Assembly: GCA_019636615.1 (NCBI GenBank)
Contig: JAHBXF010000001.1
Location: 1,054,001 to 1,118,000 of the forward strand
DNA: 64,000 bases
Direction: 5' to 3'
Source: Phycisphaeraceae bacterium
GTDB taxonomy: Bacteria; Planctomycetota; Phycisphaerae; Phycisphaerales; UBA1924
Shown here: one piece after another, positions 34,701-43,590 of the stretch
Numbering within the stretch: position 1 is the stretch's first letter
How the letters are laid out: each line of letters begins with the position of its first letter
The notes under the pieces: model-generated
Seen by the model: only the letters and a program-made list of their open reading frames with translations
The model's database searches: none
Told to the model about the DNA's origin: nothing
Program-made: the position numbers and the translations under genes

Positions 34701-35823
34701 CTTCGGGCTCAAGGCCATCAAGGGCGTAGGCGACAAGGCCATCGAGAGCGTGATCGCCGAGCGGACGAAGAACGGGCCCTTCACCAGCCTGTTCGACTTC
34801 ACCGAGCGCATGCCCACGGGCGTGCTGACCAAGGCCACGCTCGAGGCGCTGATCAAGTGCGGCGCGCTCGACGGCCTGCACGGGCGCGAGCAGCGCGCCG
34901 CGATGATGGCGACGATCGAGGGTGCGCTGCTGGCGGGGCAGCAGGCCGCACAGGACAAAGCCAGCGGACAGGGCGGGCTCTTCGGCGGCGGCCCCGCGCA
35001 GGCCCCGGCGCCGGCCGCGCCCGTGGCGCTCACGCGCGCCACGCCGTGGACAGAGACAGAAACACTGGCGTTCGAGAAGGACGTGCTGGGTTTTTATGTT
35101 TCGAGCCACCCGCTCGACCGCTGGAAGAGTTGGTACAGCACCTTCGCCACCACGACGATCGGCGGCATCAAAGACCTGCCGCAGGACACGCGCGTGGTGC
35201 TGGGCGCCATGGTGCAGGACGTGCGCACCATCGTGGTGCGTCAGGGGCGCTCGGCGGGCCAGAAGATGGCCATTCTCACGATGGAAGACCCCTCGGGCGC
35301 GTGCGACTGCGTGATGTTCACCGATTGCTTCGCACGCTACGGCCACCTGGCCGAGAAGGAAAAAGTTGTCTTTGTGCTCGGGCGGCTCGACCTGAAGCGC
35401 GGCGACCCCCAGGTGCTCATCGACCGCCTCGTGCCCATCGAGGGCGTGCCCCTCGACGGCGGCCGCCTGCGCCTCTTTGTCGATGAACAACGCCTCAACG
35501 GCGGGGCCGAGGGCGCGGTGCGCCGCGTGGCCGGGCTGGTGAGGGCCAGTGTCGCCGCGGCCCCCGCCACGCCGGCGCGCAAAGATGAACAGAGCGCCTC
35601 GTTCCCTGTCGAGATCGTCATCGGCACCGACGAGAGCGTGGCGCTGCTCGCGGCCGACCCCAAGATGCGCGTGAGCCTCGCGCCCGATCTTGTCCGCGCG
35701 ATCGAGGGCGAACTGGGCACGGGTATGGTCAAAATCGCCGGCGGCATCGCGCTGGACAAAGAAGAGAAAGACGCCCGCCCACGCTGGAGCAAGAAACGGG
35801 CCGCGGGCGACGACGACGAATAG
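31768..35823 (+). CDS. dnaE: DNA polymerase III alpha subunit (DnaE)
   Basis: The 1351-residue product is a replicative family C polymerase. It begins with a PHP domain (HLHLHSEYSLLDGG at 31-44; DHGN from 66), then palm and finger regions with DIDIDL at 504-509 (catalytic Asp pair), FQFESGGMRRLL, FRPGPMDLIPDYNRRKHG, and KSHSTGYAIVAFHTAYLK. A helix-hairpin-helix element and the C-terminal OB fold (VVLGAMVQDV...MEDPSGACDCVMF) follow. It synthesises DNA in the replisome. Between the PHP domain and palm there is an extra segment of about 80 residues (around RGEEGAPAGAWKNLPRWNDP...) absent from E. coli DnaE. The PHP metal ligands look intact, unlike in E. coli. ATG 31768 has an AAGGAG site. Confidence 0.97.
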   Translation: MAKAPKQSPPAPATAPTPEGAGVPDLGEFVHLHLHSEYSLLDGGNQVDRLVARVAELGMKAVAVTDHGNIFGAAQIYQACREKGIKPILGVEAYVTPPGKPRTDRTYSGGGEGGYHLVLLAQDNTGWRHLMRLCSEAFLTGFYYKPRIDRELLEECSRGLVAINGHLGSELGDHLLDFFRGNDQRKWEAAVESVLWHDRVFNGPWRRGEEPQARFYIELQHHISEQNSINPLLIRLAREHNVPLVCDNDAHFLREEDYDAHDTLICISTGKGKADTDRMHYPRDLYVKSPGQMAEMFEQYGEAGREAIENTVKIARACDVTLPIGADNAPMVRVRRRGEEGAPAGAWKNLPRWNDPAFGGDLTAWYAAYCAQFEVVPFVIPDGADESQKASLLSAAKEECDEALRLLAEGGFRWRYGREPGDDEYAARLSRELKILADKNISAYFLIVWDFVNWGRERGIPANARGSGVGTMAGYVLGLSNACPVRYGLLFERFTDPDRAEYPDIDIDLCQDGRSEVINYVRAKYGHVAQIITFGTLKARAAIRDVGRVLGVPLAEVDKIAKLIPETLNITIKEALEQEPDLKKLCDSDERFAQLLRNASELEGHTRHAGVHAAGVIVATRPLHEIVPLYRPSGAPETDIITQWDGPTCEKMGLLKMDFLGLRTLSVVERAKKLIRETLSEEEIWKAVGRGHEFAAWRDATGEPGAARPAHPLDLERLPFENRIVFDLFQRGETTGVFQFESGGMRRLLTEMKPDRLEDLIAANALFRPGPMDLIPDYNRRKHGTEPVPRVHEIVDRYTAETYGVMVYQEQVMQIVHGLGGIKLRDAYTLIKNISKKKHDKIDKERPKFVEGAQRQGLSRQQAEELFELILKFAGYGFNKSHSTGYAIVAFHTAYLKTYFPAQYMAAFLTYESGANKVADWIPYLEDCRRTRIINPADGQTVRTGVEVRPPDINRSAADFTVVFDQGEAATAAGGHIRFGLKAIKGVGDKAIESVIAERTKNGPFTSLFDFTERMPTGVLTKATLEALIKCGALDGLHGREQRAAMMATIEGALLAGQQAAQDKASGQGGLFGGGPAQAPAPAAPVALTRATPWTETETLAFEKDVLGFYVSSHPLDRWKSWYSTFATTTIGGIKDLPQDTRVVLGAMVQDVRTIVVRQGRSAGQKMAILTMEDPSGACDCVMFTDCFARYGHLAEKEKVVFVLGRLDLKRGDPQVLIDRLVPIEGVPLDGGRLRLFVDEQRLNGGAEGAVRRVAGLVRASVAAAPATPARKDEQSASFPVEIVIGTDESVALLAADPKMRVSLAPDLVRAIEGELGTGMVKIAGGIALDKEEKDARPRWSKKRAAGDDDE

Positions 35824-36005
35824 CCGCGGCGTTCTCGGACCTTTTGTATCACAATTTTTGAGTTGCCGCCGCCCGGGCGATGGCCATCAATGTAAGGCCC
35901 ACGAGTTGACGCGCCGGTCATGGGATGTCACCGCGCGGCCGCCGCGGCCGTCACCACAAGCCCCGGGCGCGTGCCCGGCCCGAACCCAGAACAAGGAAGA
36001 TCATC

Positions 36006-39000
36006 ATGAAGCGGGGAACACACCGGAAAGTCTCTGGGATGAACATCCACAACGCGGCACGCCTCGCGGCGGTCTGCGGGCTCTCTGTGGCCAGCGCCAC
36101 AGACTACGTGTGGAACGCGCCCGCCAGCGGCGCGTGGGCGGCGGGGACAAACTGGGCGCCCATCGGTTTCCCGGCGGCGCCGACAGATACCGCGCTCCTG
36201 GGCGGATTCAACACCTACACGGTCTCGGCCTCGGGCACGACGGTGTGCGGCGCGGTTCACATCCCGAACGCTGATGCAACGCTCGCCGTGACGGCCGGCG
36301 GGCAGTTCCGGCTGCACGGCCCCCTCAACCTCGAAGGCACGCTGCTGGTGAACTCGGCGGCCTCGAGTTTCGTGACGGACGTGATGCTCTATCAGCCAAC
36401 GGTCTTCTCTGGGCAAGGCATGGTCCGCCTCAACGCCTTCAGCAGCAACCCCGTCACCGCGAGGGTTCTGCCCAGCGACCCCGCGCACTCGCTGCTCATC
36501 ATGCCGGGCGTGACGGTGTCCGGTATCGGGCAGATCGGCGTTCCCCTCGAAAACCGCGGCCTCATCAGCGCCGATGTCGCCGCGCGGTCTCTCCAGGTGC
36601 TCACCTACCCGGCGACCAACCTGGGTGTCATGCGCGCGACGAACGGCGGCATCCTCGAAGTCCTCACGAACGTCTCGCAAGGCCCCGGCGCGACCATCGA
36701 CGCCGACGGCGGCACGGTGCGCCTGGGCGCCGTGGCCCTCAGCGGCACCTTCAACGCGCTCAACGGCGGCGCCTTCTCGCTCACCGGCAGCCCGACATTC
36801 ACCACGCCGGTATTGAACGCCAACATCGGCATCCCGGCGGGCCTCTTCGTTTCGCTGCTGGGCGGCACGGCCACGATCAACGGCACGCTCACCGTGAACA
36901 GCGGCGCGGGAAACATCATCACCGACCTGCGCGTGACGGGCGACTTCACGCCGCAGGGCAGCGGCGCCTTGGTGCTCAACGCCTTCAACGGCAACCCCGT
37001 CACGGCACAGATCATCGCGGCGGCGGCCGCAGACACCTTCACGCTGCCCCCCACGCACACCATCAGCGGCAGCGGCCAACTGCCCCTCAGGCTGGTGAAC
37101 AACTCCACGGTCACCGCCAACCTGAGTGCGCGACAACTGCAACTCACCGGCCAGCCCAAGACCAACAACGGCGTGATGCGCGCCACGGGGGGCGGCATCC
37201 TCGAAGTCCTCACGAATGTCTCGCAGGGCCCCGGCGCGACCATCGACGCCGACGGCGGCACGGTGCGCCTGGGCGCCGTGGCCCTCAGCGGCACCTTCAA
37301 CGCGCTCAACGGCGGCGCCTTCTCGCTCACCGGCAGCCCGACATTCACCACGCCGGTATTGAACGCCAACATCGGCATCCCGGCGGGCCTCTTCGTTTCG
37401 CTGCTGGGCGGCACGGCCACGATCAACGGCACGCTCACCGTGAACAGCAGCGCGGGAAACATCATCACCGACCTGCGCGTGACGGGCGACTTCACGCCGC
37501 AGGGCAGCGGCGCCTTGGTGCTCAACGCCTTCAGCAGCAACCCCATCACAGCGCGCATCACGGCGGCCAACGCCGCGGATGTCTTCACGCTGCCCCCCAC
37601 GCACACCATCAGCGGCAACGGCCAACTGCCCCTGGCGCTGGTGAACAACTCGGTGATCACGGCCGGCAACAACGCCCGGGTGTTGGAACTCCTCGGCCAG
37701 CCCAAGACCAACAACGGCGTGATGCGCGCCACAAACGGCGGCATCCTCGATGTCCTTGCGAACATCACACAGAGCCCCGGCGCGACCATCGACGCCGACG
37801 GCGGCACGGTGCGCCTGGGCGCCGTGGCCCTCAACGGCACCTTCAACGCGCTCAACGGCGGCGCCTTCTCGCTCACCGGCAGCCCGACATTCACCACGCC
37901 GGTATTGAACGCCAACATCGGCATCCCGGCCAGCCTCTTCGTTTCGCTGCTGGGCGGCACGGCCACGATCAACGGCACGCTCACCGTGAACAGCAGCGCG
38001 GGAAACTTCGTCACCGATCTGCGCGTGACGGGTGATTTCACGCCGCAGGGCAGCGGCGCCTTGGTGCTCAACGCCTTCAGCAGCAACCCCATCACGGCGC
38101 GCATCACGGCGGCCAACGCCGCGGATGTCTTCACGCTGCCCCCCACGCACACCATCAGCGGCAACGGCCAACTGCCCCTGGCGCTGGTGAACAACTCGGT
38201 GATCACGGCCGGCAACAGCGCCCGGGCGTTGGAACTCACCAGCCAGCCCAAGACCAACAACGGCGTGATGCGCGCCACAAACGGCGGCATCCTCGACGTC
38301 CTTGCGAACATCACGCAGAGCCCCGGCGCGAGGCTGGAGGCCGACGGCGGCACGCTGCGCTTCGCCGGCGTGAGCGTCAACGGCCTGATCGATGCGCAGG
38401 CCGGGAGCATCTCCCTGCCCGGCAACCCCACGTTCATCCAGCCCACCATTCTCGGCAACATGTCCCTCGGTGGCGGCGGCACGGTGCGCATCAGCGGCGG
38501 CCAGGGCGCCTTCTCGGGCGTCACCACCATCAACTCCGGCGCCGCCAACGTGATCACCGTTCTCCGCATCGCGGGGAACACAACCCTCTCGGGCGCGCAG
38601 GCCGGCCCGGGCGTTGTTGTCCTCAACGCCTTCTCGTCGAACCCCGACACGGCACAGATCGCGGGCGACGCCCCCCAACACGCGCTGATCATCGGCGAGG
38701 CGTACAGGGTCGGCGGGCGCGGCCGCGTCTACACGCCCACCACCAACGCCGGCGCCGTCGCCCCGGGCGCTCACCCCACCGGCGTCGGGCACCTCGAGTG
38801 GCGAGCGCCCCTGACCATGCACGAAGACGGCGTGATCGCGGTTGAACTCGCCGGGGCCGCGCTCGCGCAGCACGACCGGCTCACCAGCACCCACGCCATC
38901 ACCCTCGACGGCACGCTCGACGTGTCGTACATCGGCTCGTATGCCCCGACCCGGGGCGATGTCTACACCGTCATTCAGGCACCGTCCATCACCGGCGAGT

Positions 39001-39254
39001 TCATCAATGTGAACACGCCGCCCCTGAGCAACGGGGTTGGCCTCAAGGTGCGTTACAACCCGACCACCGTGCAACTCGAAGCCATCTGCTACGCCGACAT
39101 CAACGAAGACGGCGGCATCGACGGTGCCGACGTCGAAGCCTTCTTCGCATTCTGGGAATCGGGCGACCCCATCGCCGACCTCAACAACGACGGCGGCATC
39201 GACGGCGCGGATGTCGAGTTCTTCTTCGCCGTGTGGGAAGAGGGCGGGTGCTGA
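36006..39254 (+). CDS. Repeat-rich surface protein with GC-type dockerin (first of a pair)
   Basis: The 1082-residue product has a signal peptide (MKRGTHRKVSGMNIHNAARL then AAVCGLSVASA), then DYVWNAPASGAWAAGTNWAP, the W-x(n)-W segment that begins autotransporter-like beta-helix passengers. The body has tandem repeats of 182 residues (see repeat entry) rich in N, G, T and S. The C-terminus carries two EF-hand loops, YADINEDGGIDGADVEAFFAF and DLNNDGGIDGADVEFFFAVWEEGGC, a GC-type dockerin. Secreted, surface-anchored; ligand unknown. ATG 36006 has an AAGGAAG site. It is followed 332 bp later by a paralog with the same design, so the pair is probably a lineage-specific family of surface proteins. 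Confidence 0.85.
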   Translation: MKRGTHRKVSGMNIHNAARLAAVCGLSVASATDYVWNAPASGAWAAGTNWAPIGFPAAPTDTALLGGFNTYTVSASGTTVCGAVHIPNADATLAVTAGGQFRLHGPLNLEGTLLVNSAASSFVTDVMLYQPTVFSGQGMVRLNAFSSNPVTARVLPSDPAHSLLIMPGVTVSGIGQIGVPLENRGLISADVAARSLQVLTYPATNLGVMRATNGGILEVLTNVSQGPGATIDADGGTVRLGAVALSGTFNALNGGAFSLTGSPTFTTPVLNANIGIPAGLFVSLLGGTATINGTLTVNSGAGNIITDLRVTGDFTPQGSGALVLNAFNGNPVTAQIIAAAAADTFTLPPTHTISGSGQLPLRLVNNSTVTANLSARQLQLTGQPKTNNGVMRATGGGILEVLTNVSQGPGATIDADGGTVRLGAVALSGTFNALNGGAFSLTGSPTFTTPVLNANIGIPAGLFVSLLGGTATINGTLTVNSSAGNIITDLRVTGDFTPQGSGALVLNAFSSNPITARITAANAADVFTLPPTHTISGNGQLPLALVNNSVITAGNNARVLELLGQPKTNNGVMRATNGGILDVLANITQSPGATIDADGGTVRLGAVALNGTFNALNGGAFSLTGSPTFTTPVLNANIGIPASLFVSLLGGTATINGTLTVNSSAGNFVTDLRVTGDFTPQGSGALVLNAFSSNPITARITAANAADVFTLPPTHTISGNGQLPLALVNNSVITAGNSARALELTSQPKTNNGVMRATNGGILDVLANITQSPGARLEADGGTLRFAGVSVNGLIDAQAGSISLPGNPTFIQPTILGNMSLGGGGTVRISGGQGAFSGVTTINSGAANVITVLRIAGNTTLSGAQAGPGVVVLNAFSSNPDTAQIAGDAPQHALIIGEAYRVGGRGRVYTPTTNAGAVAPGAHPTGVGHLEWRAPLTMHEDGVIAVELAGAALAQHDRLTSTHAITLDGTLDVSYIGSYAPTRGDVYTVIQAPSITGEFINVNTPPLSNGVGLKVRYNPTTVQLEAICYADINEDGGIDGADVEAFFAFWESGDPIADLNNDGGIDGADVEFFFAVWEEGGC
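36630..38340 (+). repeat. 546-bp coding tandem repeat (182 residues), three to four copies
   Basis: Anchors recur at 36630, 37176, 37722 and 38268, 546 bp apart. The core is GAVALSGTFNALNGGAFSLT and IGIPAGLFVSLLGGTATING with only a few changes between copies; the fourth diverges after about 70 bp. The period is a multiple of three. Near-identical third-codon positions indicate recent duplication. Confidence 0.92.
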
Positions 39255-39586
39255 CCAGCGCTCACGCCAGGCGAGGTTCCGCCTGCGCAGGCGCGCCGGG
39301 TGTCAACCCAGAGTGCCCGGCGTAACCGCGCACACCAACTGGCGCGCACCCCGGCAGGCCCGGGAACCCGGCGCGGCGGGCAGAAAAACGACACCCGGGG
39401 TGTTCTCGGACGAGCAAAAGTGCCCATTTCCCCTTGTGCGGGGGGAGGGCTTTCGTTAGAATATTGCCGGAGTATCCGCCGTTGCCTCCGTGCGCGCGGC
39501 GTTCAGACCGGAGAGGCCGCGCTGTGATCGGGGCGGCGGGAGAACCCGTGCGGCGTTCGCCGCGCGACAGCAGAGGGAGTGAATCC
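39255..39586. other. Intergenic region between the two dockerin genes, 332 bp
   Basis: No gene. There is a CCCC...GGGG hairpin near 39432-39446 and an AT-rich patch with TTAGAATATT near 39455, which could be a -10 element for the second gene. An AGAGGGAG ribosome site lies at about 39572-39580. Confidence 0.5.
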
Positions 39587-42500
39587 ATGGTTGTGTTGTC
39601 GAAGACCCGTTCGTTGTCGCCCGCGCTGGCCCTCTTCGCCGCGTGCGGCCTGGCCGCATCATCAGCCTCGGCGATTGATATCTTCTGGAACAACGCCTCG
39701 GGCGGCGCCTGGAACGTGGGCGGCAACTGGATGCCCAACACCGTGCCGTCCAGCGCCGGTGATACTGCCGTGATCGACCTCGCCGGCACGTACACCGTGT
39801 CGGTGACCGCCGCGCAGTCAACGGGCCCGATCTCCATCCTCAACCCGGGCGCCACGGTCTCGGTCAACAGCGGCGTCAACCTCAACCTGCTGGGCAGCCA
39901 GATCATCAACGACGGCACGCTGAGGATCAACAGCACGGGAGGGGCCAGCCAGACCTACCTGATGCTCGTGGGGGCCAACGCCGAGATCTCCGGCACCGGA
40001 TCGCTGGTGCTCAACGCCAGTTCAAGCCCCGTCACGGCGTACCTCACGACCAACGTGGGTCAGACACTCACCAACGCGCTGGGCCACACCATCCGCGGCA
40101 CGGGGCAGGTCTATCTGACACTGATCAACAACGGGCTGGTGAGCGCGGACGTGTCTGCCCGGCGGATCGAACTGCTGAGTTCGGCCAAGACCAACAACGC
40201 GACCATGCGGGCGCTCAACGGCGGCATTCTCTTTGTCAACACCACCGTGAACCAGGGCGCCGGCGGCGTGTTGCACGCCGACGCGGGCACGGTTCAATAT
40301 TCCGGCGGGGCGGTCAGCGGCGGCGCGCTCACCGCCGCGAACGCGGGCGAGCACCGGGTGGTCTCCGCTTCTACGTTCGGCGCGCTCACCAACAACGCGC
40401 CGTTGCTGATCGACAACGCCCAGTTCGCCAACTTCAGCGGCGCGGCCGTGACCAACAACGGCAGCATCACCATCAACCCTCAGGCAGGCGGCAGCCAGAC
40501 GTACATGCAGTTGACAGGCCCCTCGCCCGCGGTCTTCGGCGGCAGCGGCCAGATCGCGCTCAACGCTTCGGCGAACCTTGACACGTCCTCCCTCTCATCG
40601 AACGTTGGCCAGACGATGGTCAACGACTCCAACCACACCATCCGCGGCACGGGGCGGATCTACCTCCCCCTGACCAACAACGGCCAGGTCAACGCCGACA
40701 TCAACGGCAGAGTCCTTGAACTGCTGAGTTCGGCCAAGACCAACAACAGCGTGATGAGGGCCGTCGGCGGGGGCATCCTGCAGATCGCGGGCACATCGCT
40801 CACGCAGTCCGCCCCGGGCGAGTTGATCGCCGACGGCAGCGAGGTCCGGCTCAGCGGCGCCACCGTCTCCGGCGGCACGCTCACGGCGGTGAACGGCGGC
40901 GCGTTCAGGGTGATCACGGCTTCGACGCTCGGCTCACTCACCAGCAACGCCCCGGTGCTTGTCAACACCGCGGTCTTTCTGAACGTGAGCGGCGAGACCA
41001 TCACCAACAACGGCAGCATCACCGTGAACCCACAGGCCGGCGGCAGCGCGTCGTATATCCAGTTGACCGGCGCCGGGCCGACCACCTTCACCGGCAGCGG
41101 CCAGATCGCGCTCAACGCGTCGACAAACCTCGACACGGCGTACCTCACGTCGAACGTCGGCCAGACGCTGATCAACGACACCAGCCACACGATCCGCGGC
41201 ACGGGGCGGATCTATGTGCCCCTCACCAACAACGGCGTGCTGAGCGCCGACGTGAGCGGCAAGACCATTGAACTGCTGAGTTTGGCCAAGACCAACAACA
41301 GCCGCATGCAGGCCACCGGGGGCGGGGTGCTGCAGATCTCGAACATCGCCGTCAACCAGTCCTCCGCGGGTGAGATCGTGGCCGAGAACGCCAGCCTCGT
41401 TTCGCTGCAAGGGGCCACCATCATCGGGGGTCAACTCAACGCCGCGGGCAGCGGCGACTTCTTCGTGGCCGCCTCTTCGACGTTCGGCACGCTCACCAAC
41501 AACGCGCCGGTGCGGGTCAACAGCGCCAACACCTTCCTGAGCCTCAGCCAGGCATCGCTGATCAACAACGGCACGATCACGATCAACAACGGCATCAGCG
41601 GCTCGGCGAGCCACTTCCGGCTGATCGGCCCCTCGACCACCACCCTCTCCGGATCGGGCACCCTGCGGCTGCGATCCAACGCCGCCGTCTCCACAGCCAC
41701 GGTCACGACGAACGTGGGCCAGTTGCTTGTTCAATCTTCGGGCCACACCATCAGCGGCTCGGGCAGCATCGACGCCCCGCTTGAGAACAACGGGCTGGTG
41801 AGCGCGGACATCGACGCCCGCACGCTGCAACTCATCAGCGGGGCCAAGACCAACAACGCCACGATGCGCGCCATCGACGGGGGCACGCTGCGCATCGCCT
41901 CGGTCACCCTGACCCAGTCCGCGCCGGGACAGGTCCTGGCGGCCAACAACGGCGTCGTCGTCTTCTCCGGCGCGACGGTCTCGGGCGGCTCGCTCAACGC
42001 GAGCGGCAACGGGCAGTTCACGGTTGAAGCCACTTCCTCGTTCGGCCCGCTCACCAACAACGCGCCGATCCAGGTCTCCTCCTCCTCCGTCGCCCTCAAC
42101 GTGCTCAACGACGGCTTTGTCAACAACGGCACCATCACGATCAACAACGGGGTGAGCGGCAGCGCCAGCAACTTCCAACTCATCGGCAGCGACGCCACGA
42201 TCTCCGGCACCGGCGCACTGGTGCTCAACGCCAGCGGCAGCACCGCGACGGCCGTGATCACCACCAACGTGGGCCAGTTGCTCACCAACGGGCTCGACCA
42301 CACCATCGCGGGGCGCGGCCGCTCGAATGCGCGCATCCTCAACAGGGGCATCATCGCCCCCGGGCCCCTGGCCGGCGGCGCGGGCCTCATCGAAATGTTC
42401 AACACGCTCACCCTGGCCGAAGAGAGCCGCGTCCACATCGAGATCGGCGGGGATACGGCCGCGCTGTACGACCGCATCACCAGCAACTCGGCCCTCAACA

Positions 42501-42850
42501 TCGACGGCGCGCTCGTTGTCACATACCGGCCCTCCTTCACGCCAACCCGCGACCAGTCCTACACCATCATGCAGGGTTCGGTCCGCAACGGCGAGTTTTT
42601 CGACGTGCAGGTGCCCCCGATCTCCGGCGGCGTGGGCCTCCGCCTGCGTTACACCGCCAACGCGGTCATCATCGACGCCGTCTGCTACGCCGACGTGAAC
42701 GAAGACGGCGGCATCGACGGCGCCGACGTCGAAGCCTTCTTCGACCTCTGGGAAGCCGGCGACCCCGTCGCCGACCTGAACAACGACGGCGGCATCGACG
42801 GCCTGGATGTCGAGTTCTTCTTCGACGTGTGGGAGAACGGCGGCTGCTGA
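39587..42850 (+). CDS. Repeat-rich surface protein with GC-type dockerin (second of a pair)
   Basis: The 1087-residue product has a signal peptide (MVVLSKTRSLSPALALFAAC then GLAASSASA), then IDIFWNNASGGAWNVGGNWM, like its neighbour. The body has repeats of about 183 residues with motifs such as TIRGTGRIYLPLTNNG and SSAKTNNSVMRA, spaced 549-552 bp in the DNA and more divergent than in the first gene. It ends YADVNEDGGIDGADVEAFFDLWE and DLNNDGGIDGLDVEFFFDVW, a GC-type dockerin, then ENGGC. ATG 39587 has an AGAGGGAG site. A terminator-like hairpin follows at 42892. Surface anchoring is supported by the dockerin; the binding partner is unknown. Confidence 0.85.
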   Translation: MVVLSKTRSLSPALALFAACGLAASSASAIDIFWNNASGGAWNVGGNWMPNTVPSSAGDTAVIDLAGTYTVSVTAAQSTGPISILNPGATVSVNSGVNLNLLGSQIINDGTLRINSTGGASQTYLMLVGANAEISGTGSLVLNASSSPVTAYLTTNVGQTLTNALGHTIRGTGQVYLTLINNGLVSADVSARRIELLSSAKTNNATMRALNGGILFVNTTVNQGAGGVLHADAGTVQYSGGAVSGGALTAANAGEHRVVSASTFGALTNNAPLLIDNAQFANFSGAAVTNNGSITINPQAGGSQTYMQLTGPSPAVFGGSGQIALNASANLDTSSLSSNVGQTMVNDSNHTIRGTGRIYLPLTNNGQVNADINGRVLELLSSAKTNNSVMRAVGGGILQIAGTSLTQSAPGELIADGSEVRLSGATVSGGTLTAVNGGAFRVITASTLGSLTSNAPVLVNTAVFLNVSGETITNNGSITVNPQAGGSASYIQLTGAGPTTFTGSGQIALNASTNLDTAYLTSNVGQTLINDTSHTIRGTGRIYVPLTNNGVLSADVSGKTIELLSLAKTNNSRMQATGGGVLQISNIAVNQSSAGEIVAENASLVSLQGATIIGGQLNAAGSGDFFVAASSTFGTLTNNAPVRVNSANTFLSLSQASLINNGTITINNGISGSASHFRLIGPSTTTLSGSGTLRLRSNAAVSTATVTTNVGQLLVQSSGHTISGSGSIDAPLENNGLVSADIDARTLQLISGAKTNNATMRAIDGGTLRIASVTLTQSAPGQVLAANNGVVVFSGATVSGGSLNASGNGQFTVEATSSFGPLTNNAPIQVSSSSVALNVLNDGFVNNGTITINNGVSGSASNFQLIGSDATISGTGALVLNASGSTATAVITTNVGQLLTNGLDHTIAGRGRSNARILNRGIIAPGPLAGGAGLIEMFNTLTLAEESRVHIEIGGDTAALYDRITSNSALNIDGALVVTYRPSFTPTRDQSYTIMQGSVRNGEFFDVQVPPISGGVGLRLRYTANAVIIDAVCYADVNEDGGIDGADVEAFFDLWEAGDPVADLNNDGGIDGLDVEFFFDVWENGGC

Positions 42851-42891
42851 TCCGCGCCGCGATCCCCCGACATACCTACCCCTGAACACTT

Positions 42892-42916
42892 CCCCCGCCC
42901 CTCGGCGGGGGATTTC
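42892..42916 (+). terminator. Terminator-like hairpin after the second dockerin gene
   Basis: CCCCCGCC-CCTC-GGCGGGGG is a perfect 8-bp stem, 41 bases past the stop, followed by ATTTC, a weak T-tract. Confidence 0.6.
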
Positions 42917-43103
42917 ATGCGCGCATGGGGGGTCAAAATAAAGGTTGGAAGGCGTGCGGCCGATCACACACCCATCACTTCATCCCTCCGGGAGAGCGAA
43001 GAGCGGTGACACGGATGTGACCCTTCTCCGCGGCGGGAATACACGCAAGGCCACAGCGCGACCCAAAGACCGCGCCCCGCCACCAGCACGGAGATTCCAG
43101 AAC

Positions 43104-43472
43104 ATGACCAGCCGCAACACCAGCCGTACCACCCGCCGCACCGCCACCCGCAAGACCGCCAAACGCACCGGCGTCGCCCGCAAGACGGCCAACAAAACCA
43201 CCGGCAAGCGCGCCGCCACCGCCCGCAAGACCGCCGGCGCCGGCACTTTCGGCAAGGCCGCTACGCCGCGCACCGCCGCCAAGGCCTTCGGCAAGAAGAC
43301 CGGCACCGCCAAGCGCACCACCAGGGCCACCGGCAAAGCCACCACCAAGACCGCCGGCAAGACGGTGAGCAAGACCACCGGCAAGCGCATCACCACCGCC
43401 CGCAAGAACACCGTGGCCAAGAGCCTGCTGAGCCGCTCGACCCCGGTGCGCACCTTCCGCCGCGCCGCCTGA
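43104..43472 (+). CDS. Histone H1-like basic nucleoid protein
   Basis: The 122-residue protein is extremely rich in Lys, Arg, Thr and Ala, with motifs like RKTAKRTGVARKTANKTTGK and KKTGTAKRTTRATGKATTK and almost no acidic residues. This is the composition of bacterial H1-like proteins (Hc1/AlgR3-type tails), which bind DNA non-specifically and compact the nucleoid, a known feature of the compact nucleoids of planctomycetes. No globular domain is visible. The ATG at 43104 has a CGGAG site; longer upstream extensions are not of this composition. A strong terminator follows at 43543. Confidence 0.75.
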   Translation: MTSRNTSRTTRRTATRKTAKRTGVARKTANKTTGKRAATARKTAGAGTFGKAATPRTAAKAFGKKTGTAKRTTRATGKATTKTAGKTVSKTTGKRITTARKNTVAKSLLSRSTPVRTFRRAA

Positions 43473-43542
43473 GCCAACGCACGCGGGCGTGATGTTCGCC
43501 CCGCGCACACGATCCCTCACACCCCGCTGAGGGGAGAGATAC

Positions 43543-43571
43543 CTCCCGGCGCACCCCGCGCCGGGAGTTTT
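43543..43571 (+). terminator. Rho-independent terminator of the H1-like gene
   Basis: CTCCCGGCGC-ACCCC-GCGCCGGGAG is a perfect 10-bp stem followed by TTTT; it lies 71 bases past the stop. Confidence 0.85.
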
Positions 43572-43590
43572 CGTGCGCCCGTACAAGTGC

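Noticed and set aside
31789-35490. A 1233-codon frame antisense to dnaE
   Set aside because: The sense frame is a full DnaE with every motif; the antisense frame is a GC artefact.
33000-36500. A dif site at the skew switch
   Set aside because: No 28-mer with the two 11-bp XerC/XerD arms was seen in the intergenic gaps at 35824-36005 or 39255-39586.
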